From Salinirubellus salinus (lineage in GTDB: Archaea; Halobacteriota; Halobacteria; Halobacteriales; Haloarculaceae): a stretch of 64,000 bases of DNA. A model generated the notes under the pieces. That model saw only the letters and a list, made by a program, of their open reading frames with translations, did no database searches and was not told the DNA's origin. The DNA is taken from NCBI RefSeq assembly GCF_025231485.1, contig NZ_CP104003.1:1984001-2048000 (forward strand), in the 5' to 3' direction. Both the position numbers and the translations under genes were made by a program. This document shows, piece by piece, positions 1 to 9,212 of the stretch. How positions within the stretch are numbered: position 1 is the stretch's first letter; every line of letters begins with the position of its first letter.

Positions 1-723
1 GAGACGGGGCTGGCGGCCATCGCCAGCGTCGACTCGCTCAACTTCGTCCCCTCAATCGTCCTCGCGCTGGTCGGCATCGGCTACTTCTCGGTGACAGTGG
101 CGTTCGGCCGTCGCCTGATGCTCGCCACCGTCGCCGTCGGCGCACTCGCGCTCGTCATCCCCGTGGCCGGCTACCTCGTCTGGCGCAACCGCTACGCCGT
201 CGAACGCCGCGTCGTGAGTCTCCTCACCCCGCTCATCCGGGGCGTCGGCCGACTCCTCCCGCGGCGCAAGCCGCCGGACCCGGCGGTCATCGAGCGGCGA
301 ATCGAGGGGTTCTTCCACGCCATCGAGCGCGTGACCGGCGACCGGCGGGGGCTGGCACTGGCGCTCGGGTTCTCCACGCTCGGGTGGCTGTCGCTCGCTA
401 CCTCGCTCTGGCTCTCGCTCTACGCGCTCGAGTACCAGGTCCCGTTCGCGGCCGTCCTCGTCGTCGTGCCCGTCGCCGCCATCGCGGGCATCACCCCGCT
501 TCCGGGCGGCCTCGGCGGCGTGGAGGCGGTGCTCGTCGCGCTCCTCGTCCCCACGACGGGCGTCAGCGTCGCGGGGGCCACCGCCGCCGTCGTCATCCAC
601 CGGACCGCCACCTACTGGCTCCCGACGCTCGTCGGGGGCGGCGCGGCGGCGGCGCTCGGGGCGGGCGGGGTGGTCCAGAGTCTGAGCGGGGGGCCGCCGG
701 AGCGGGAACGTGGTGACGACTGA
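1..723 (+). CDS. Lysylphosphatidylglycerol synthetase/AglD-like (UPF0104) membrane protein, 5'-truncated
   Basis: The reading frame is open from base 1 to a TGA at 721-723, so the start lies outside the window and at least 240 C-terminal residues are present. The visible part has several hydrophobic helices separated by a basic cytoplasmic loop (LLPRRKPPDP). It carries the PGGLGGVEA motif seen in flippase-like proteins of the LPG synthase TM/AglD family. Members are polytopic membrane proteins tied to lipid-linked sugar or aminoacyl-lipid handling. The exact substrate cannot be read here. It converges on the site-2 protease gene at 1025. Confidence 0.75.
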   Translation, partial: ETGLAAIASVDSLNFVPSIVLALVGIGYFSVTVAFGRRLMLATVAVGALALVIPVAGYLVWRNRYAVERRVVSLLTPLIRGVGRLLPRRKPPDPAVIERRIEGFFHAIERVTGDRRGLALALGFSTLGWLSLATSLWLSLYALEYQVPFAAVLVVVPVAAIAGITPLPGGLGGVEAVLVALLVPTTGVSVAGATAAVVIHRTATYWLPTLVGGGAAAALGAGGVVQSLSGGPPERERGDD

Positions 724-1024
724 CCACCACTTTTTGCACTTCGCTCCCGTTGGTCGCTCGTCGCGCGCTGGCTTCGCTACGCTCAGCCAGTGGACCTCGC
801 TCGCTGCGCTCGCTCGGATGCTGGGCACACCACAGCTGGCCGAGCCACACGGCCAGCGCAATCCGCTCGCCACAGCGAGCGTGCGAGTGTACGGGAGAGG
901 GCAGGGACGCCGTGTCGCTCCGCAGGAGCGACCGGTGATACTGCGGGACGGGGCTGTTCAGATGGACCGTGCTTTGCACTCTCGCTCGATCGAGAGAGCG
1001 TCCAGGATACCCGGGTTTCTCGGA
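724..1024. other. Gene-free stretch between convergent genes
   Basis: This 300-base gap separates two convergent stop codons. It opens with a short T-run (CCACTTTTTGC), a plausible termination signal for the upstream gene. Around 980-1000 there is an imperfect hairpin (CTCTCG...CGAGAG). The rest is made of CGCTCG-type low-complexity runs common in haloarchaeal intergenic DNA. The ORFs crossing it read over both neighbouring genes and are shadows. Confidence 0.6.
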
Positions 1025-2188
1025 CTACGCGCCCAGCAGCTGGAACGGGACCGGGGTGAAACAGAGCGCCCCGAGGACGAACGTCAGGACGCCGACGGCC
1101 ACCCGCTTCCGGTCGAGCGCGTCGTCGTACACCGGCGTCGCGGGGCCAGCGTAGGCGAGCCCCATCGAGACGAGACCCCAGAACCCCCAGATGAGCACCG
1201 AGTCCCGCAGACCGAGGCCCTCGACGAAGAACAGGTAGCCCGAGAGGGCGAACAGCCCGAACGGGACGAGCGCGGCCACCGTCTCCTGTCGCTCGCCGAG
1301 CATCGCACGGACGAGGTGCCCACCGTCGAGCTGGCCCACCGGGATGAGGTTCAGGAACGTGACGAACATCCCGATCCAACCGCCGAAGACGACCGGGTTC
1401 ACTGCGAGTTCGGGGTCCGCGTAGCTGAGTGGCTGGCCCGTCAGCTCCGAGAGGAGCAACAGGAGCGGCGGGAAGCCGAACTCGATGTTGATGGCGTTCG
1501 GGTCGTTCAGCACGCTGTCGGGGACCGGCACCGGCGGGAGGTAGAGCCCGACGACGGTGACGGCGACGGTGGCGACCAGCCCGGCGAGCGGCCCGGCTAC
1601 GCCGATGTCGAACAGGGCCTCGCGGTCGGGGATGCGCCCCTTCATCCGGATGACGGCCCCGAGCGTCCCGATGAAGGTGGGTACAGGGATGAAGTACGGC
1701 AGCGTGGCCTCGACGTCGTGGTAGCGCGAGAGCACGTAGTGCCCGAGTTCGTGGACCCCCAGCACGGTCATGACCGCGAGCGCGAACGGCCACCCGGCCA
1801 GCAGGTCGGCCGGCGAGTTCACCGGCTCGTAGTACCACATCGTCCCCGCGAACAGCGTCGTGAGGACCGTGAGGAGGAACATGACGACGTTCGTCCACGG
1901 GACGCCGTCGAGACCCGTCGAGCGGGGTTCGGCCACCAGCGCGTGTCGCGAGTTCTCGATCCGGAGCCCCGTGATCGGGTCCTGCGTGGACTCCGTGACC
2001 GTCGTGAGGTGGACCTCGTAGCCGTGGTCGCGGAACACCGGCCAGACGCGTTGCTCCAGCGCCTCCGGCCCGATCTGTGGCTCACCGATGTAGAGGAGTC
2101 GGTCGCCGTCGCGTCGCGTCTCGACGACCCGGAAGGCCGAGGAGAACGCGGCCACCGGGGGAGCGTCGGCCGGTGGGTCGTGTCCCAT
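1025..2188 (-). CDS. Site-2 protease family (M50) intramembrane metalloprotease
   Basis: This 387-residue polytopic protein has the zinc-site motif HELGHY at about residue 144 and the second metal-ligand motif QLDGGH at about residue 286, each inside a hydrophobic segment. That is the signature of site-2 proteases, which cut transmembrane anchors of regulators within the membrane. An N-terminal soluble domain of about 90 residues (RDHGYEVHLTTV) precedes the first helix. ATG is used at 2186-2188. The gene is transcribed alone. A second M50 protease of different architecture lies at 7298. The substrate is unknown. Confidence 0.9.
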   Translation of the reverse strand: MGHDPPADAPPVAAFSSAFRVVETRRDGDRLLYIGEPQIGPEALEQRVWPVFRDHGYEVHLTTVTESTQDPITGLRIENSRHALVAEPRSTGLDGVPWTNVVMFLLTVLTTLFAGTMWYYEPVNSPADLLAGWPFALAVMTVLGVHELGHYVLSRYHDVEATLPYFIPVPTFIGTLGAVIRMKGRIPDREALFDIGVAGPLAGLVATVAVTVVGLYLPPVPVPDSVLNDPNAINIEFGFPPLLLLLSELTGQPLSYADPELAVNPVVFGGWIGMFVTFLNLIPVGQLDGGHLVRAMLGERQETVAALVPFGLFALSGYLFFVEGLGLRDSVLIWGFWGLVSMGLAYAGPATPVYDDALDRKRVAVGVLTFVLGALCFTPVPFQLLGA

Positions 2189-2354
2189 CTACCGAGGGCA
2201 GGTGGTCGGTAGGCATAAATCCCCGGACAGGGACGGCGACGACGGCGGTCCCACCGCTCGGCGGGTGGGGGGTAGGGAGAGGGCACGCGCCCTCTGCGGG
2301 AGGGAAGGTGTCGGGCGGGGACCCGACGGGGACTGGAGTTCCGGTCTGGGCAGC

Positions 2355-2606
2355 CTACGCGAGCTCCACGCGCCACGTGGTCGCGGAGGTGTACGACCAC
2401 TTCTCAATCTCCAGGTCCGTCGCGGACTCCCGGAGCTTCACCATCAGCGCGCCGATCTCCTTCGGGGAGAGCCCGACCTCGTCGGAGATGAACTTCGACT
2501 TGAAGTACATCTCGCCGTCCGCGGCCCGCTCTCGCAGGTACGTCTGCAGCCGCTCGGTCTTCGTCTCGGTCTCCGACTTCGTGGAGGGTTGCGTAGTCGC
2601 ACTCAT
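2355..2606 (-). CDS. Small haloarchaeal winged-helix-like protein (DUF7123-like)
   Basis: An 83-residue protein. The start at ATG 2604-2606 is chosen because a GAGGTG Shine-Dalgarno-like stretch lies 6-12 bases upstream; an in-frame GTG at 2615 is the alternative. After a polar, Thr/Lys/Glu-rich head, the sequence YFKSKFISDEVGLSPKEIG resembles a helix-turn-helix, followed by a short wing (KWSYTSATTWRVE). It resembles the conserved haloarchaeal DUF7123 family (from memory, not searched). The function is unknown and a DNA-binding role is inferred. A TATATG box about 40 bases upstream fits a short-leader promoter. Confidence 0.75.
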   Translation of the reverse strand: MSATTQPSTKSETETKTERLQTYLRERAADGEMYFKSKFISDEVGLSPKEIGALMVKLRESATDLEIEKWSYTSATTWRVELA

Positions 2607-2615
2607 CTGTGACAC

Positions 2616-2917
2616 CTCACTCCTCCCTATCTACCCCACCACCATATACCGGGCCGAACTTTAGGGTTGATTCGGCACGTTTCGGACTGAACCGAAGTAA
2701 AACGTACGTTTCACGACACCACGAGAGCCACTCAGACGTTTCACGAACGCTTCTGAGACTTTCTTTCACGGATTCGCGTCGAGCGCCGGCAGGGCCCGGT
2801 GAGCGGAGTCGATACCCCCGTTCGGGGGCACGAACCCCGCTCGTCGGCCCGCCGAGCGCGGACCGCGCGCGCCGGCGCCGGTCGGCACGTGCCGCCGTGC
2901 GGGCCGAGCAGTCGCGG
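2616..2917. promoter_or_regulatory. Gene-free region with repeated ACGTTTC motifs and a 12-bp palindrome
   Basis: This region lies upstream of the DUF7123-like gene and downstream of the moaE fusion. It contains a TATA box (near 2645) for the minus-strand gene. There is a perfect palindrome AAACGTACGTTT at 2700-2711. Two copies of ACGTTTCACGA lie near 2705 and 2738, with a related CACGTTTCGG near 2677. This half is less GC-rich than its surroundings, as expected of a control region. The bound factor is unknown. Confidence 0.4.
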
Positions 2918-3700
2918 TCAGTCGCGCTCGTGGACCCAGAACGTCTCCTCGGCCGTGACCTCCTTCTTGAACAGGGGGACCTCGTCCTTGAGGCGGTCGA
3001 TACCGTCCTCGACCGTCTCGAACGCCTCCCCCCGGTGGGCCGCGAGGACGACGACGAAGACGATGTCCTCGCCGTCGGGTACCACGCCCGTCCGGTGGTG
3101 CATCACCACCTCGAGGACGCCCTCGCGCTCCTCCAGTTCCGTCTCGATGGTCCGCATCCGGCGGTCGGCCACCCCCTCGTACTTCTCGAACTGGAGGTAC
3201 TCGGTGGGGGCGTCCTCGTCGTGCTCTTTCGCGCGCACCCGACCCGTGAACGTGGCGATAGCGCCCGAGTACGGAGCCTTCGGCGACCGCTTGACACGGG
3301 CGACGAGCGACTCGAGCGTCTCACGCGGTTCGACGTCGGCGAGAGCCTCGGTCAGGCGTTCGAGGTCGACGGCGTCCGCCGAGTCGGCACGCACGAGGAC
3401 CTCGCCGGCCGCGTCGGTCCCCCCGAGCGCGACGGTCGGGAGGTCGGCGGGCACGTCGAGCACCAGCGCGTATTCGTGATCCGGCGCGAGCCGGTCGAGG
3501 ACGTCGTCGAGCGAGAGGTCGTCGCGGCCGGTCGCCTGCCACCCGGTCTCGCCGTAGCGGTAGGTGGTGGCCGCCGTGCCCGTCGTCACACCGCCGTCGA
3601 GTGCCGCCTCGTGGACGACGCCGACCCGGCCGTCGAGGCGGTCGGCCAGTCGGTCCGCGAGGGTCCCGCTGTCGGGGCCGCAGATGGCGAGCGTTCGCAT
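2918..3700 (-). CDS. moaE: Molybdopterin synthase catalytic subunit MoaE fused to a MobB-like N-terminal domain
   Basis: The C-terminal half (about residues 115-260) is MoaE, which moves sulfur from MoaD to precursor Z to form molybdopterin. It shows the conserved SPKAPYSGAIATFTGRVR stretch, the MHHRTG segment and the catalytic-lysine region PLFKKEVT...TFWV. About 110 residues precede it and begin MRTLAICGPDSGT, where MobB-type proteins have a P-loop. Here the invariant Lys/Thr are missing, so this domain probably does not bind GTP normally. MoaE proteins are usually near 150 residues; this one has 260. The gene is divergent from pyrH with a 109-base gap. Confidence 0.88.
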   Translation of the reverse strand: MRTLAICGPDSGTLADRLADRLDGRVGVVHEAALDGGVTTGTAATTYRYGETGWQATGRDDLSLDDVLDRLAPDHEYALVLDVPADLPTVALGGTDAAGEVLVRADSADAVDLERLTEALADVEPRETLESLVARVKRSPKAPYSGAIATFTGRVRAKEHDEDAPTEYLQFEKYEGVADRRMRTIETELEEREGVLEVVMHHRTGVVPDGEDIVFVVVLAAHRGEAFETVEDGIDRLKDEVPLFKKEVTAEETFWVHERD

Positions 3701-3780
3701 ACCACGGCGTCGGGCCGGCGAGCGTTAGTAGGTGTCGCTGTCGGCCGTGGGCGGCTCCCGGTGGCACCCCTTGAGAACGC

Positions 3781-3789
3781 TTAAACGGC
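3781..3789 (+). promoter_or_regulatory. TATA box of pyrH-lysS
   Basis: TTAAACGGC begins 29 bases before the pyrH ATG at 3810. This is the archaeal TATA spacing expected of a leaderless or near-leaderless transcript, and it supports the chosen pyrH start. Confidence 0.5.
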
Positions 3790-3809
3790 GGCCGCAGTAA
3801 CTCCGGACA

Positions 3810-4529
3810 ATGAGAGTCGTCGTCTCCGTCGGCGGGAGCGTCCTCGCACCGGACCTCCGGGCCGACCGTGTCGAGGAGTACGCCGGGGCGCTGGGGAGTC
3901 TCGCCGACGCGGGCCACGAGGTGGCCGCCGTCGTCGGCGGGGGCGGGGTCGCCCGCGAGTACATCGGAACCGCCCGCGAACTTGGCGCGAACGAGGGACA
4001 GCTGGACCAGCTCGGTATCGAAGTCACCCGGCTGAACGCGCGCCTCCTCATCACCGCGCTCGGCGAGCGGGCCGCCCCCGTCCCCCGCGAGGGGTACGAG
4101 GAGGCGACCGAGACGCTCCGGCGCGACGGCGTGGCCGTCATGGGCGGCGTGGTACCGGGACAGACCACCGACGCAGTCAGCGCCGCGCTCGCGGAGTACG
4201 CCGACGCCGACCTGCTCGTCTACGCGACGAACGTCGACGGCGTGTACGACGCCGACCCGAGCGCCGACGACGACGCGACCCGGTACGACAGCCTCGCGGC
4301 CGAGGAACTGGTCGCGCTCGTCGCCGAGGGCGAGTCGCTCGGCTCGGCGGGGAGCAACGCCCCCATCGACCTGCTGGCGGCGAAGATCCTCCAGCGCTCG
4401 GCGCTCCGCACGTTCGTCCTCGACGGGAGCAACCCGGACCGCGTGCGTGAGGCCGTCGAGACCGGCGATTTCGACGGCACCGAGGTCCGACCGGACGCCG
4501 AAGGCGGGCTGAGCGAGGAGGACCGATGA
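3810..4529 (+). CDS. pyrH: UMP kinase (archaeal type)
   Basis: A 239-residue amino-acid-kinase fold protein that phosphorylates UMP to UDP. The N-terminal VVSVGGSVL and the VVGGGGVAREYI loop are the nucleotide-binding glycine motifs. YATNVDGVYDADPS is the conserved motif near the substrate/ATP site. The length is usual for archaeal PyrH. The start is supported by a TATA box at 3781. Its stop codon overlaps the lysyl-tRNA synthetase start (ATGA), so the two are co-translated. Confidence 0.95.
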   Translation: MRVVVSVGGSVLAPDLRADRVEEYAGALGSLADAGHEVAAVVGGGGVAREYIGTARELGANEGQLDQLGIEVTRLNARLLITALGERAAPVPREGYEEATETLRRDGVAVMGGVVPGQTTDAVSAALAEYADADLLVYATNVDGVYDADPSADDDATRYDSLAAEELVALVAEGESLGSAGSNAPIDLLAAKILQRSALRTFVLDGSNPDRVREAVETGDFDGTEVRPDAEGGLSEEDR

Positions 4530-6241
4530 CCAGCGAGGACGAGCAGCGCGAGTCCTCGGAACGAGTGAGCGGGAGCGAGCGACACGCGAACAGCGAGTTC
4601 CAGCCGACCAGCCCCCACACGCTCTCGGAGAGCGACTCCCGTCACGTCTTCTGGGCCGACACCGTCGCGGACCTGATCCTGGCGCGTGACCCCGACGAAC
4701 CCATCGTCGTCAAGGGCGGCATCTCGCCGTCCGGGGTGCCCCACCTCGGCAACATGAACGAGGTGATGCGGGGCTACTTCGTCGCCGAGGTGCTCCGCGA
4801 GCGTGGCTACGAGGTCCGGCAGGTGTTCACCGCCGACGACCGTGACCCGCTCCGGAAGCTCCCCCGAAAGCTCGCCGACGCCGAGGGGAACGTCGTCGGA
4901 CTGGGCGAGGTGGACGCCGCCGCCCTCGGCCAGAACCTCGGCAAGCCCTACACCGACATCCCCGACCCGTTCGGCGAGGTCGACTCGTACGGCGAGCACT
5001 TCACGAACCTCGTCGAACGCGGGGCCGAGCAACTCGGCGTCGATATCGAGGTGGTCTCGACCACCGACCTCTACGAGACGGGACAGATGGACGACGCGGT
5101 CAGACACGTCCTCGAACACGCCGACGAGGCACGGCGTATCCTCGGACAGTACCAGGACAAGGTCGACGAGGACTACGTCCCGTTCAACCCCATCTGCGAG
5201 TCGTGCGGGAAGGTGACCGAGACGGTGCTCTCGGTCGACCTCGAGGCCGAGACGGTCGAGTACGAGTGCACGGACATGACCGCCGGCGACCGGACCATCG
5301 AGGGGTGTGGCCACCGCGGCACCGCCACCTTCCGGGAGGGGAAACTCCCGTGGCGCTTCGAGTGGCCCGCCCAGTGGCAGGCGCTCGGCGTGGACTTCGA
5401 GCCGTTCGGCAAGGACCACGCCGAGGGGTCCTGGCCCTCGGGCGAGCACATCGCCCGGGAGCTGTTCGGCTTCGAGCCGCCGCTCCCGATGGTCTACGAG
5501 TGGTTCACGCTCGGCGGCGAGCCGTTCAGCTCCTCGGCCGGGAACGTGATACTGGCCGGCGAGGTGCTCGACCTGCTGGAGCTGGAGGTGCTCCACTACT
5601 TCTTCACCAAGAACCCGAAGAAGGCGCGGGACTTCAGCGTCGGCCGGCTCGACCAGCTGGTCGACGAGTTCGACCGGTTCGAGCGGCTCTACTTCGGCGA
5701 GGAGGACGGGACGGAGAACGAGACCGCGCTCGCCGAGCGCGTCTACCCGTTCGTCGTGAGCGAGGTTCGCGAGGAGCGCCTGCGCATCCCGTACACCTAC
5801 GCCGCCGTCCTCGGGATGACCGACGACGAGTCCCTGCGCCGGACGATGGCAGAGCGTGCGGGCCACCTCCCGGGCGACGCCCCCGACTGGGCGCGAGAGG
5901 CCGCGCTCGGGCGCATCCCTCGCGCCCGCGAGTGGGCGGTGCGCACGGACAACGAGTACAACTACGAACTCGCGGAGGACCTGCCGGACGTCTCGTTCGA
6001 CGCGGCCACCGAGGCGGCGCTCGACGCGCTGGCCGAGTTCGTCGAGGCCGAGGACCCGGACGAGGAGGCCCTGCAGGAGGAGATCTACGAGACCGCCCGC
6101 GCACACGACGTGGGCGTCGGCGACTTCTTCACCGCGGGATACCGCCTGTTCCTCGACACGGACGAGGGGCCGCGACTCGGTCCGTTCCTCGCGGCGCTGG
6201 AGCGGGAGTTCGTGCTGGCGCGACTCCGGCGACAGGCGTAG
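4526..6241 (+). CDS. lysS: Lysyl-tRNA synthetase, class I
   Basis: A 571-residue class I lysyl-tRNA synthetase, the archaeal form that charges tRNA-Lys using a Rossmann-fold catalytic core. The HIGH-type motif appears as PHLGN at about residues 75-79 and the KMSKS-type motif as SSSAGN near residue 335. A zinc-binding-like insertion (CESCGK...CTDM...CGHRG) lies at about residues 225-265. The C-terminal third is the helical anticodon-binding domain. The first 30 residues are a polar acidic head. It overlaps pyrH by four bases. Confidence 0.95.
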   Translation: MTSEDEQRESSERVSGSERHANSEFQPTSPHTLSESDSRHVFWADTVADLILARDPDEPIVVKGGISPSGVPHLGNMNEVMRGYFVAEVLRERGYEVRQVFTADDRDPLRKLPRKLADAEGNVVGLGEVDAAALGQNLGKPYTDIPDPFGEVDSYGEHFTNLVERGAEQLGVDIEVVSTTDLYETGQMDDAVRHVLEHADEARRILGQYQDKVDEDYVPFNPICESCGKVTETVLSVDLEAETVEYECTDMTAGDRTIEGCGHRGTATFREGKLPWRFEWPAQWQALGVDFEPFGKDHAEGSWPSGEHIARELFGFEPPLPMVYEWFTLGGEPFSSSAGNVILAGEVLDLLELEVLHYFFTKNPKKARDFSVGRLDQLVDEFDRFERLYFGEEDGTENETALAERVYPFVVSEVREERLRIPYTYAAVLGMTDDESLRRTMAERAGHLPGDAPDWAREAALGRIPRAREWAVRTDNEYNYELAEDLPDVSFDAATEAALDALAEFVEAEDPDEEALQEEIYETARAHDVGVGDFFTAGYRLFLDTDEGPRLGPFLAALEREFVLARLRRQA

Positions 6242-6300
6242 GACAAACACCACTTTGGCTCTCCTGAAGGCACTTACCCGTCACGCGAGCACCGGCAGGT

Positions 6301-7218
6301 ATGGGACGACAGACGCGACGCGCCCTCCTCGCGTCCACCGCGGCACTCGTCGGCGCCGGTGCGGGCTGTACGGGCCTCCGGCACGCGCTCGAAGGGTCGG
6401 ACGGCACCCCAACTGCCGAGCGAGACGGCCCGCCCCCGACGGACAGTCCGACCGAGTCGGGGCCGGACTCGCTCACCCTCGAAGCGGTCGAACCGCCGCT
6501 GGCGACCGAGGGGGCCGAGCCACGCACCGTGACGGTCTACCCCGAGTCGATGGCGCTGGCGCTCCGTCGTGCCGCCCGCATCGAGGGCACCTACCGGAGT
6601 CACGGGCCCGCGTTCGTCTACGCGCCCGAGCCCTTCTGGACCCGGTACCGGACGGTTCGGCTGACCGGCCCGGACGCCGGGTCGACGCCACAGGGCGTCT
6701 ACGAGATGGCGGCCGACGGTGGCATCCGGTACGAACTGCTGGTGGGGGCCGACCGACTGGAGGACGACCCGCCGGCCGCGCAGGTATCGGGGCTGGAGGG
6801 CGCGCGCCGCGAACTCGCACTGGCGGCCATCCGGAACGAGGGGCCGCGCGTCTACCCGGAGACGGAACTCGGCGAGTGGGTCCGGACCGAGTGGTTCGAC
6901 AATCGCTGGGAGCACGATGGGACGGTCTATCGTGGGAAGGAGGTCCAGCAGACGGACGCTGCGTTCTTCAGCCAGCAGGTGTGGGCGACGGTGCAGTTGC
7001 GCGAGACGCGCGCTGACCCACAGGTCGTCTTCGAGTTGCGGGCGCCCGGCGACGAGGTTCGCGACGTGCTGGGCCCGGTGTTCGACGAGTGGTCGAAGGA
7101 CGAGCCGACGACGGGGATGGACGACCCACCCGCGGCCGTCGTCGAGTACCTACGAGACGTAGACCTGCTGGCGACGCACACGACGGTGTTCAGGCCACGT
7201 CTCGAGGAGTTGCTGTGA
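6301..7218 (+). CDS. Predicted Tat lipoprotein, unknown function
   Basis: A 305-residue exported protein. The N-terminus reads RQTRRALLASTAALVGAGAGC, with the paired arginines and hydrophobic core of a Tat signal and a lipobox Cys at about residue 22. A Thr/Pro/Asp-rich linker follows and then a folded domain of about 240 residues. I do not recognise a defined family. The long linker and acidic surface are usual for haloarchaeal lipoproteins held on the outer face of the membrane. A TATA-like ACTTACC about 30 bases upstream supports this start. Confidence 0.8.
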   Translation: MGRQTRRALLASTAALVGAGAGCTGLRHALEGSDGTPTAERDGPPPTDSPTESGPDSLTLEAVEPPLATEGAEPRTVTVYPESMALALRRAARIEGTYRSHGPAFVYAPEPFWTRYRTVRLTGPDAGSTPQGVYEMAADGGIRYELLVGADRLEDDPPAAQVSGLEGARRELALAAIRNEGPRVYPETELGEWVRTEWFDNRWEHDGTVYRGKEVQQTDAAFFSQQVWATVQLRETRADPQVVFELRAPGDEVRDVLGPVFDEWSKDEPTTGMDDPPAAVVEYLRDVDLLATHTTVFRPRLEELL

Positions 7219-7297
7219 GCCGTCGCGCGCCGACGAGCGACCGTGTATCCTACCGGACCCAAAAGGGCCTTGTCGCGCCGACACGTCCCTGACGGTA

Positions 7298-9049
7298 ATG
7301 CTCGACCCCCTGCTGCTGGTCCTCGTCGGGGTCGTCCTCTACACGGTCGGGGCGACGTTCCTGAAGATGCGAGGCCGTCTCCCCGAGTACATCAACGTCT
7401 CGGGGCCGATCACGACGCTGCACACGAAGCGCGGGCGGGTGTTGCTCGACAGACTCGCCCAGCCCAAGCGGTTCTGGCGCGCGTGGGGGAACTTCGGCAT
7501 CGGGGCGGCGCTCGTCGTCCTCGTCGGGTCGTTCCTCCTCGTCGCCCTCGCCGCCGTCCAGGCGATACAGAACCCCACGCCGACGGCGCTCAACGAACCG
7601 CGGAACGTGCTCGCCATCCCCGGCGTGAACCAGTTCCTGCCGCTCTCGGCGGCGTTCGAGATCCTGCTCGGCCTGCTGATCGGTCTCGTCGTCCACGAGG
7701 GCGGCCACGGCCTGATGTGCCGGGTCGAGGACATCGACATCGAGTCGATGGGGCTGGCACTGTTCGCGTTCATCCCGGTCGGGGCGTTCGTCGCGCCGGA
7801 CGAGGAGTCCCGGCGGCGGGCGTCGCGCGGCGGGCAGACCCGGATGTTCGCCGCGGGCGTGATGAACAACTTCGCCGTCGCAGTGGTCGCGTTCGCGCTC
7901 CTGTTCGGCCCGGTGATGGGGTCCATCGCCGTGGTCTCGGGTGCCCCCGTCGGCGGGGTGCTCCCCGGGTCACCAGCCGCGCAGAACGGCATCGAGCGCG
8001 GCGACGTGGTCACGGCCATCGACGGCGTGACCGTCGAGGACGCCGACAGCCTCGAGGCCGCGCTCGCCGCCACCGACGCCCGGACCGTCGACGTCACGCT
8101 GGAGAGCGGGGAGACCGTCGGCATCGAGCGGTCGGTCATCGTCACCGGGTCGGCATCCGACTCGCCGCTCGACGTGAACAGTACCGTCACCGCGGTCAAC
8201 GGCACCGGGGTGTTCACCGAGAGCGCCTTCCGCGAGGCACTCGCCGACCGCGAGGTGGCGACGCTCACCACCGCCGGGGAGACGGAGACTGTCACCACGC
8301 CCGTCGGGACGCTCACGACGCCCATCGAGGGCTCGGCGTTCGCGGCCGCCGGCGCCCCCGCCGGCGAGAGCGTCGTCGTCACCCACATCGGCGGGGAGCG
8401 CACGCTCGACCACGCCGCGCTCTCGACCGTGCTCGACGGGTTCGGCCCCGGCGACGAGGTCGAGGTCGTCGGCTACGTCGACGGCGAGCGCGAGACGTGG
8501 ACCGTCACCCTCGGCGAGCAGAACGACGAGGCGTTCCTCGGCGTCACGGTGGCACGCGGTGTCACCGGGATGACCGTCGACGACTTCGGCACGGACCCGT
8601 ACCCGGCCGCGCAGTTCCTCGGTATCCTCGGCGGGGGTGACGGCGGCGGCATCGACTCGCCGATCCAGCGCGCGGTGGTCACCCTGAGTCTCCCGTTCCT
8701 CTCGGCGACGGGCGGCGCGGGCTACAGTTTCGCGGGGTTCAACGGTGCCGTGGCGAACTTCTACACCGCCACCGGCCCCCTCTCGGTGCTCGGGACGGGC
8801 GCGGTGTTGCTGCTCGCGAACGTCCTCTACTGGATGGCGTGGATCAACCTCATCATCGGCCAGTTCAACTGCGTCCCCGCCTACCCGCTCGACGGTGGGC
8901 ACCTGTTGCGCACCTCGACGGAGGCCATCGTCTCCCGACTCCCGGTGCCCGACCCCCGCTCGGTGACCAGCGCGGTCACCACGACGGTGACGCTGGTGAT
9001 GCTCGGCGGGCTGTTCGTGGTCATCTTCGGGCCGCGGCTGCTGACCTGA
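7298..9049 (+). CDS. Site-2 protease (M50) with internal PDZ domains
   Basis: A 583-residue membrane protease. The zinc motif HEGGHG falls at about residue 132 and the downstream metal ligand in PAYPLDGGH at about residue 529. Between them is a PDZ domain at about residues 209-265 (VSGAPVGGVLPGSPA...GDVVTAIDG) and a second PDZ-like segment near 355-405. This is the archaeal S2P layout in which PDZ domains gate access to the intramembrane active site. The neighbouring lipoprotein is on the same strand 80 bases away, but nothing shows a functional link. Confidence 0.9.
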   Translation: MLDPLLLVLVGVVLYTVGATFLKMRGRLPEYINVSGPITTLHTKRGRVLLDRLAQPKRFWRAWGNFGIGAALVVLVGSFLLVALAAVQAIQNPTPTALNEPRNVLAIPGVNQFLPLSAAFEILLGLLIGLVVHEGGHGLMCRVEDIDIESMGLALFAFIPVGAFVAPDEESRRRASRGGQTRMFAAGVMNNFAVAVVAFALLFGPVMGSIAVVSGAPVGGVLPGSPAAQNGIERGDVVTAIDGVTVEDADSLEAALAATDARTVDVTLESGETVGIERSVIVTGSASDSPLDVNSTVTAVNGTGVFTESAFREALADREVATLTTAGETETVTTPVGTLTTPIEGSAFAAAGAPAGESVVVTHIGGERTLDHAALSTVLDGFGPGDEVEVVGYVDGERETWTVTLGEQNDEAFLGVTVARGVTGMTVDDFGTDPYPAAQFLGILGGGDGGGIDSPIQRAVVTLSLPFLSATGGAGYSFAGFNGAVANFYTATGPLSVLGTGAVLLLANVLYWMAWINLIIGQFNCVPAYPLDGGHLLRTSTEAIVSRLPVPDPRSVTSAVTTTVTLVMLGGLFVVIFGPRLLT

Positions 9050-9170
9050 GGCGGGACCGTCGCCTCCGCTGTCGACGCCCTATATAGCCGACTATACCAA
9101 TACCCACCAGTAGTTCGTAGAACGTACACAACGGACCGATTAGAGAGCAGAAGTGACCCGTATGGGGTCG

Positions 9171-9196
9171 TAATATAAATCGCTTTAGTCGGATTC
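9171..9196 (+). promoter_or_regulatory. pst1 promoter: TATA box plus conserved pst box
   Basis: TAATATAAATCG (9171-9182) lies about 35 bases before the pstS1 start. It is followed at once by TTTAGTCGGATTC (9184-9196). The same arrangement precedes pstS2 at 14172-14199, with the box differing at one position. A phosphate-dependent box near the TATA element is known for haloarchaeal pst promoters. Equating it with this sequence is inference. Confidence 0.65.
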
Positions 9197-9212
9197 GCCC
9201 TCCGTCAGCCCG

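Noticed and set aside
4220-6253. 677-codon minus-strand frame
   Set aside because: It is a shadow of pyrH and lysS caused by the high GC3 content; its Val/Arg/Leu-rich composition is typical of antisense frames.
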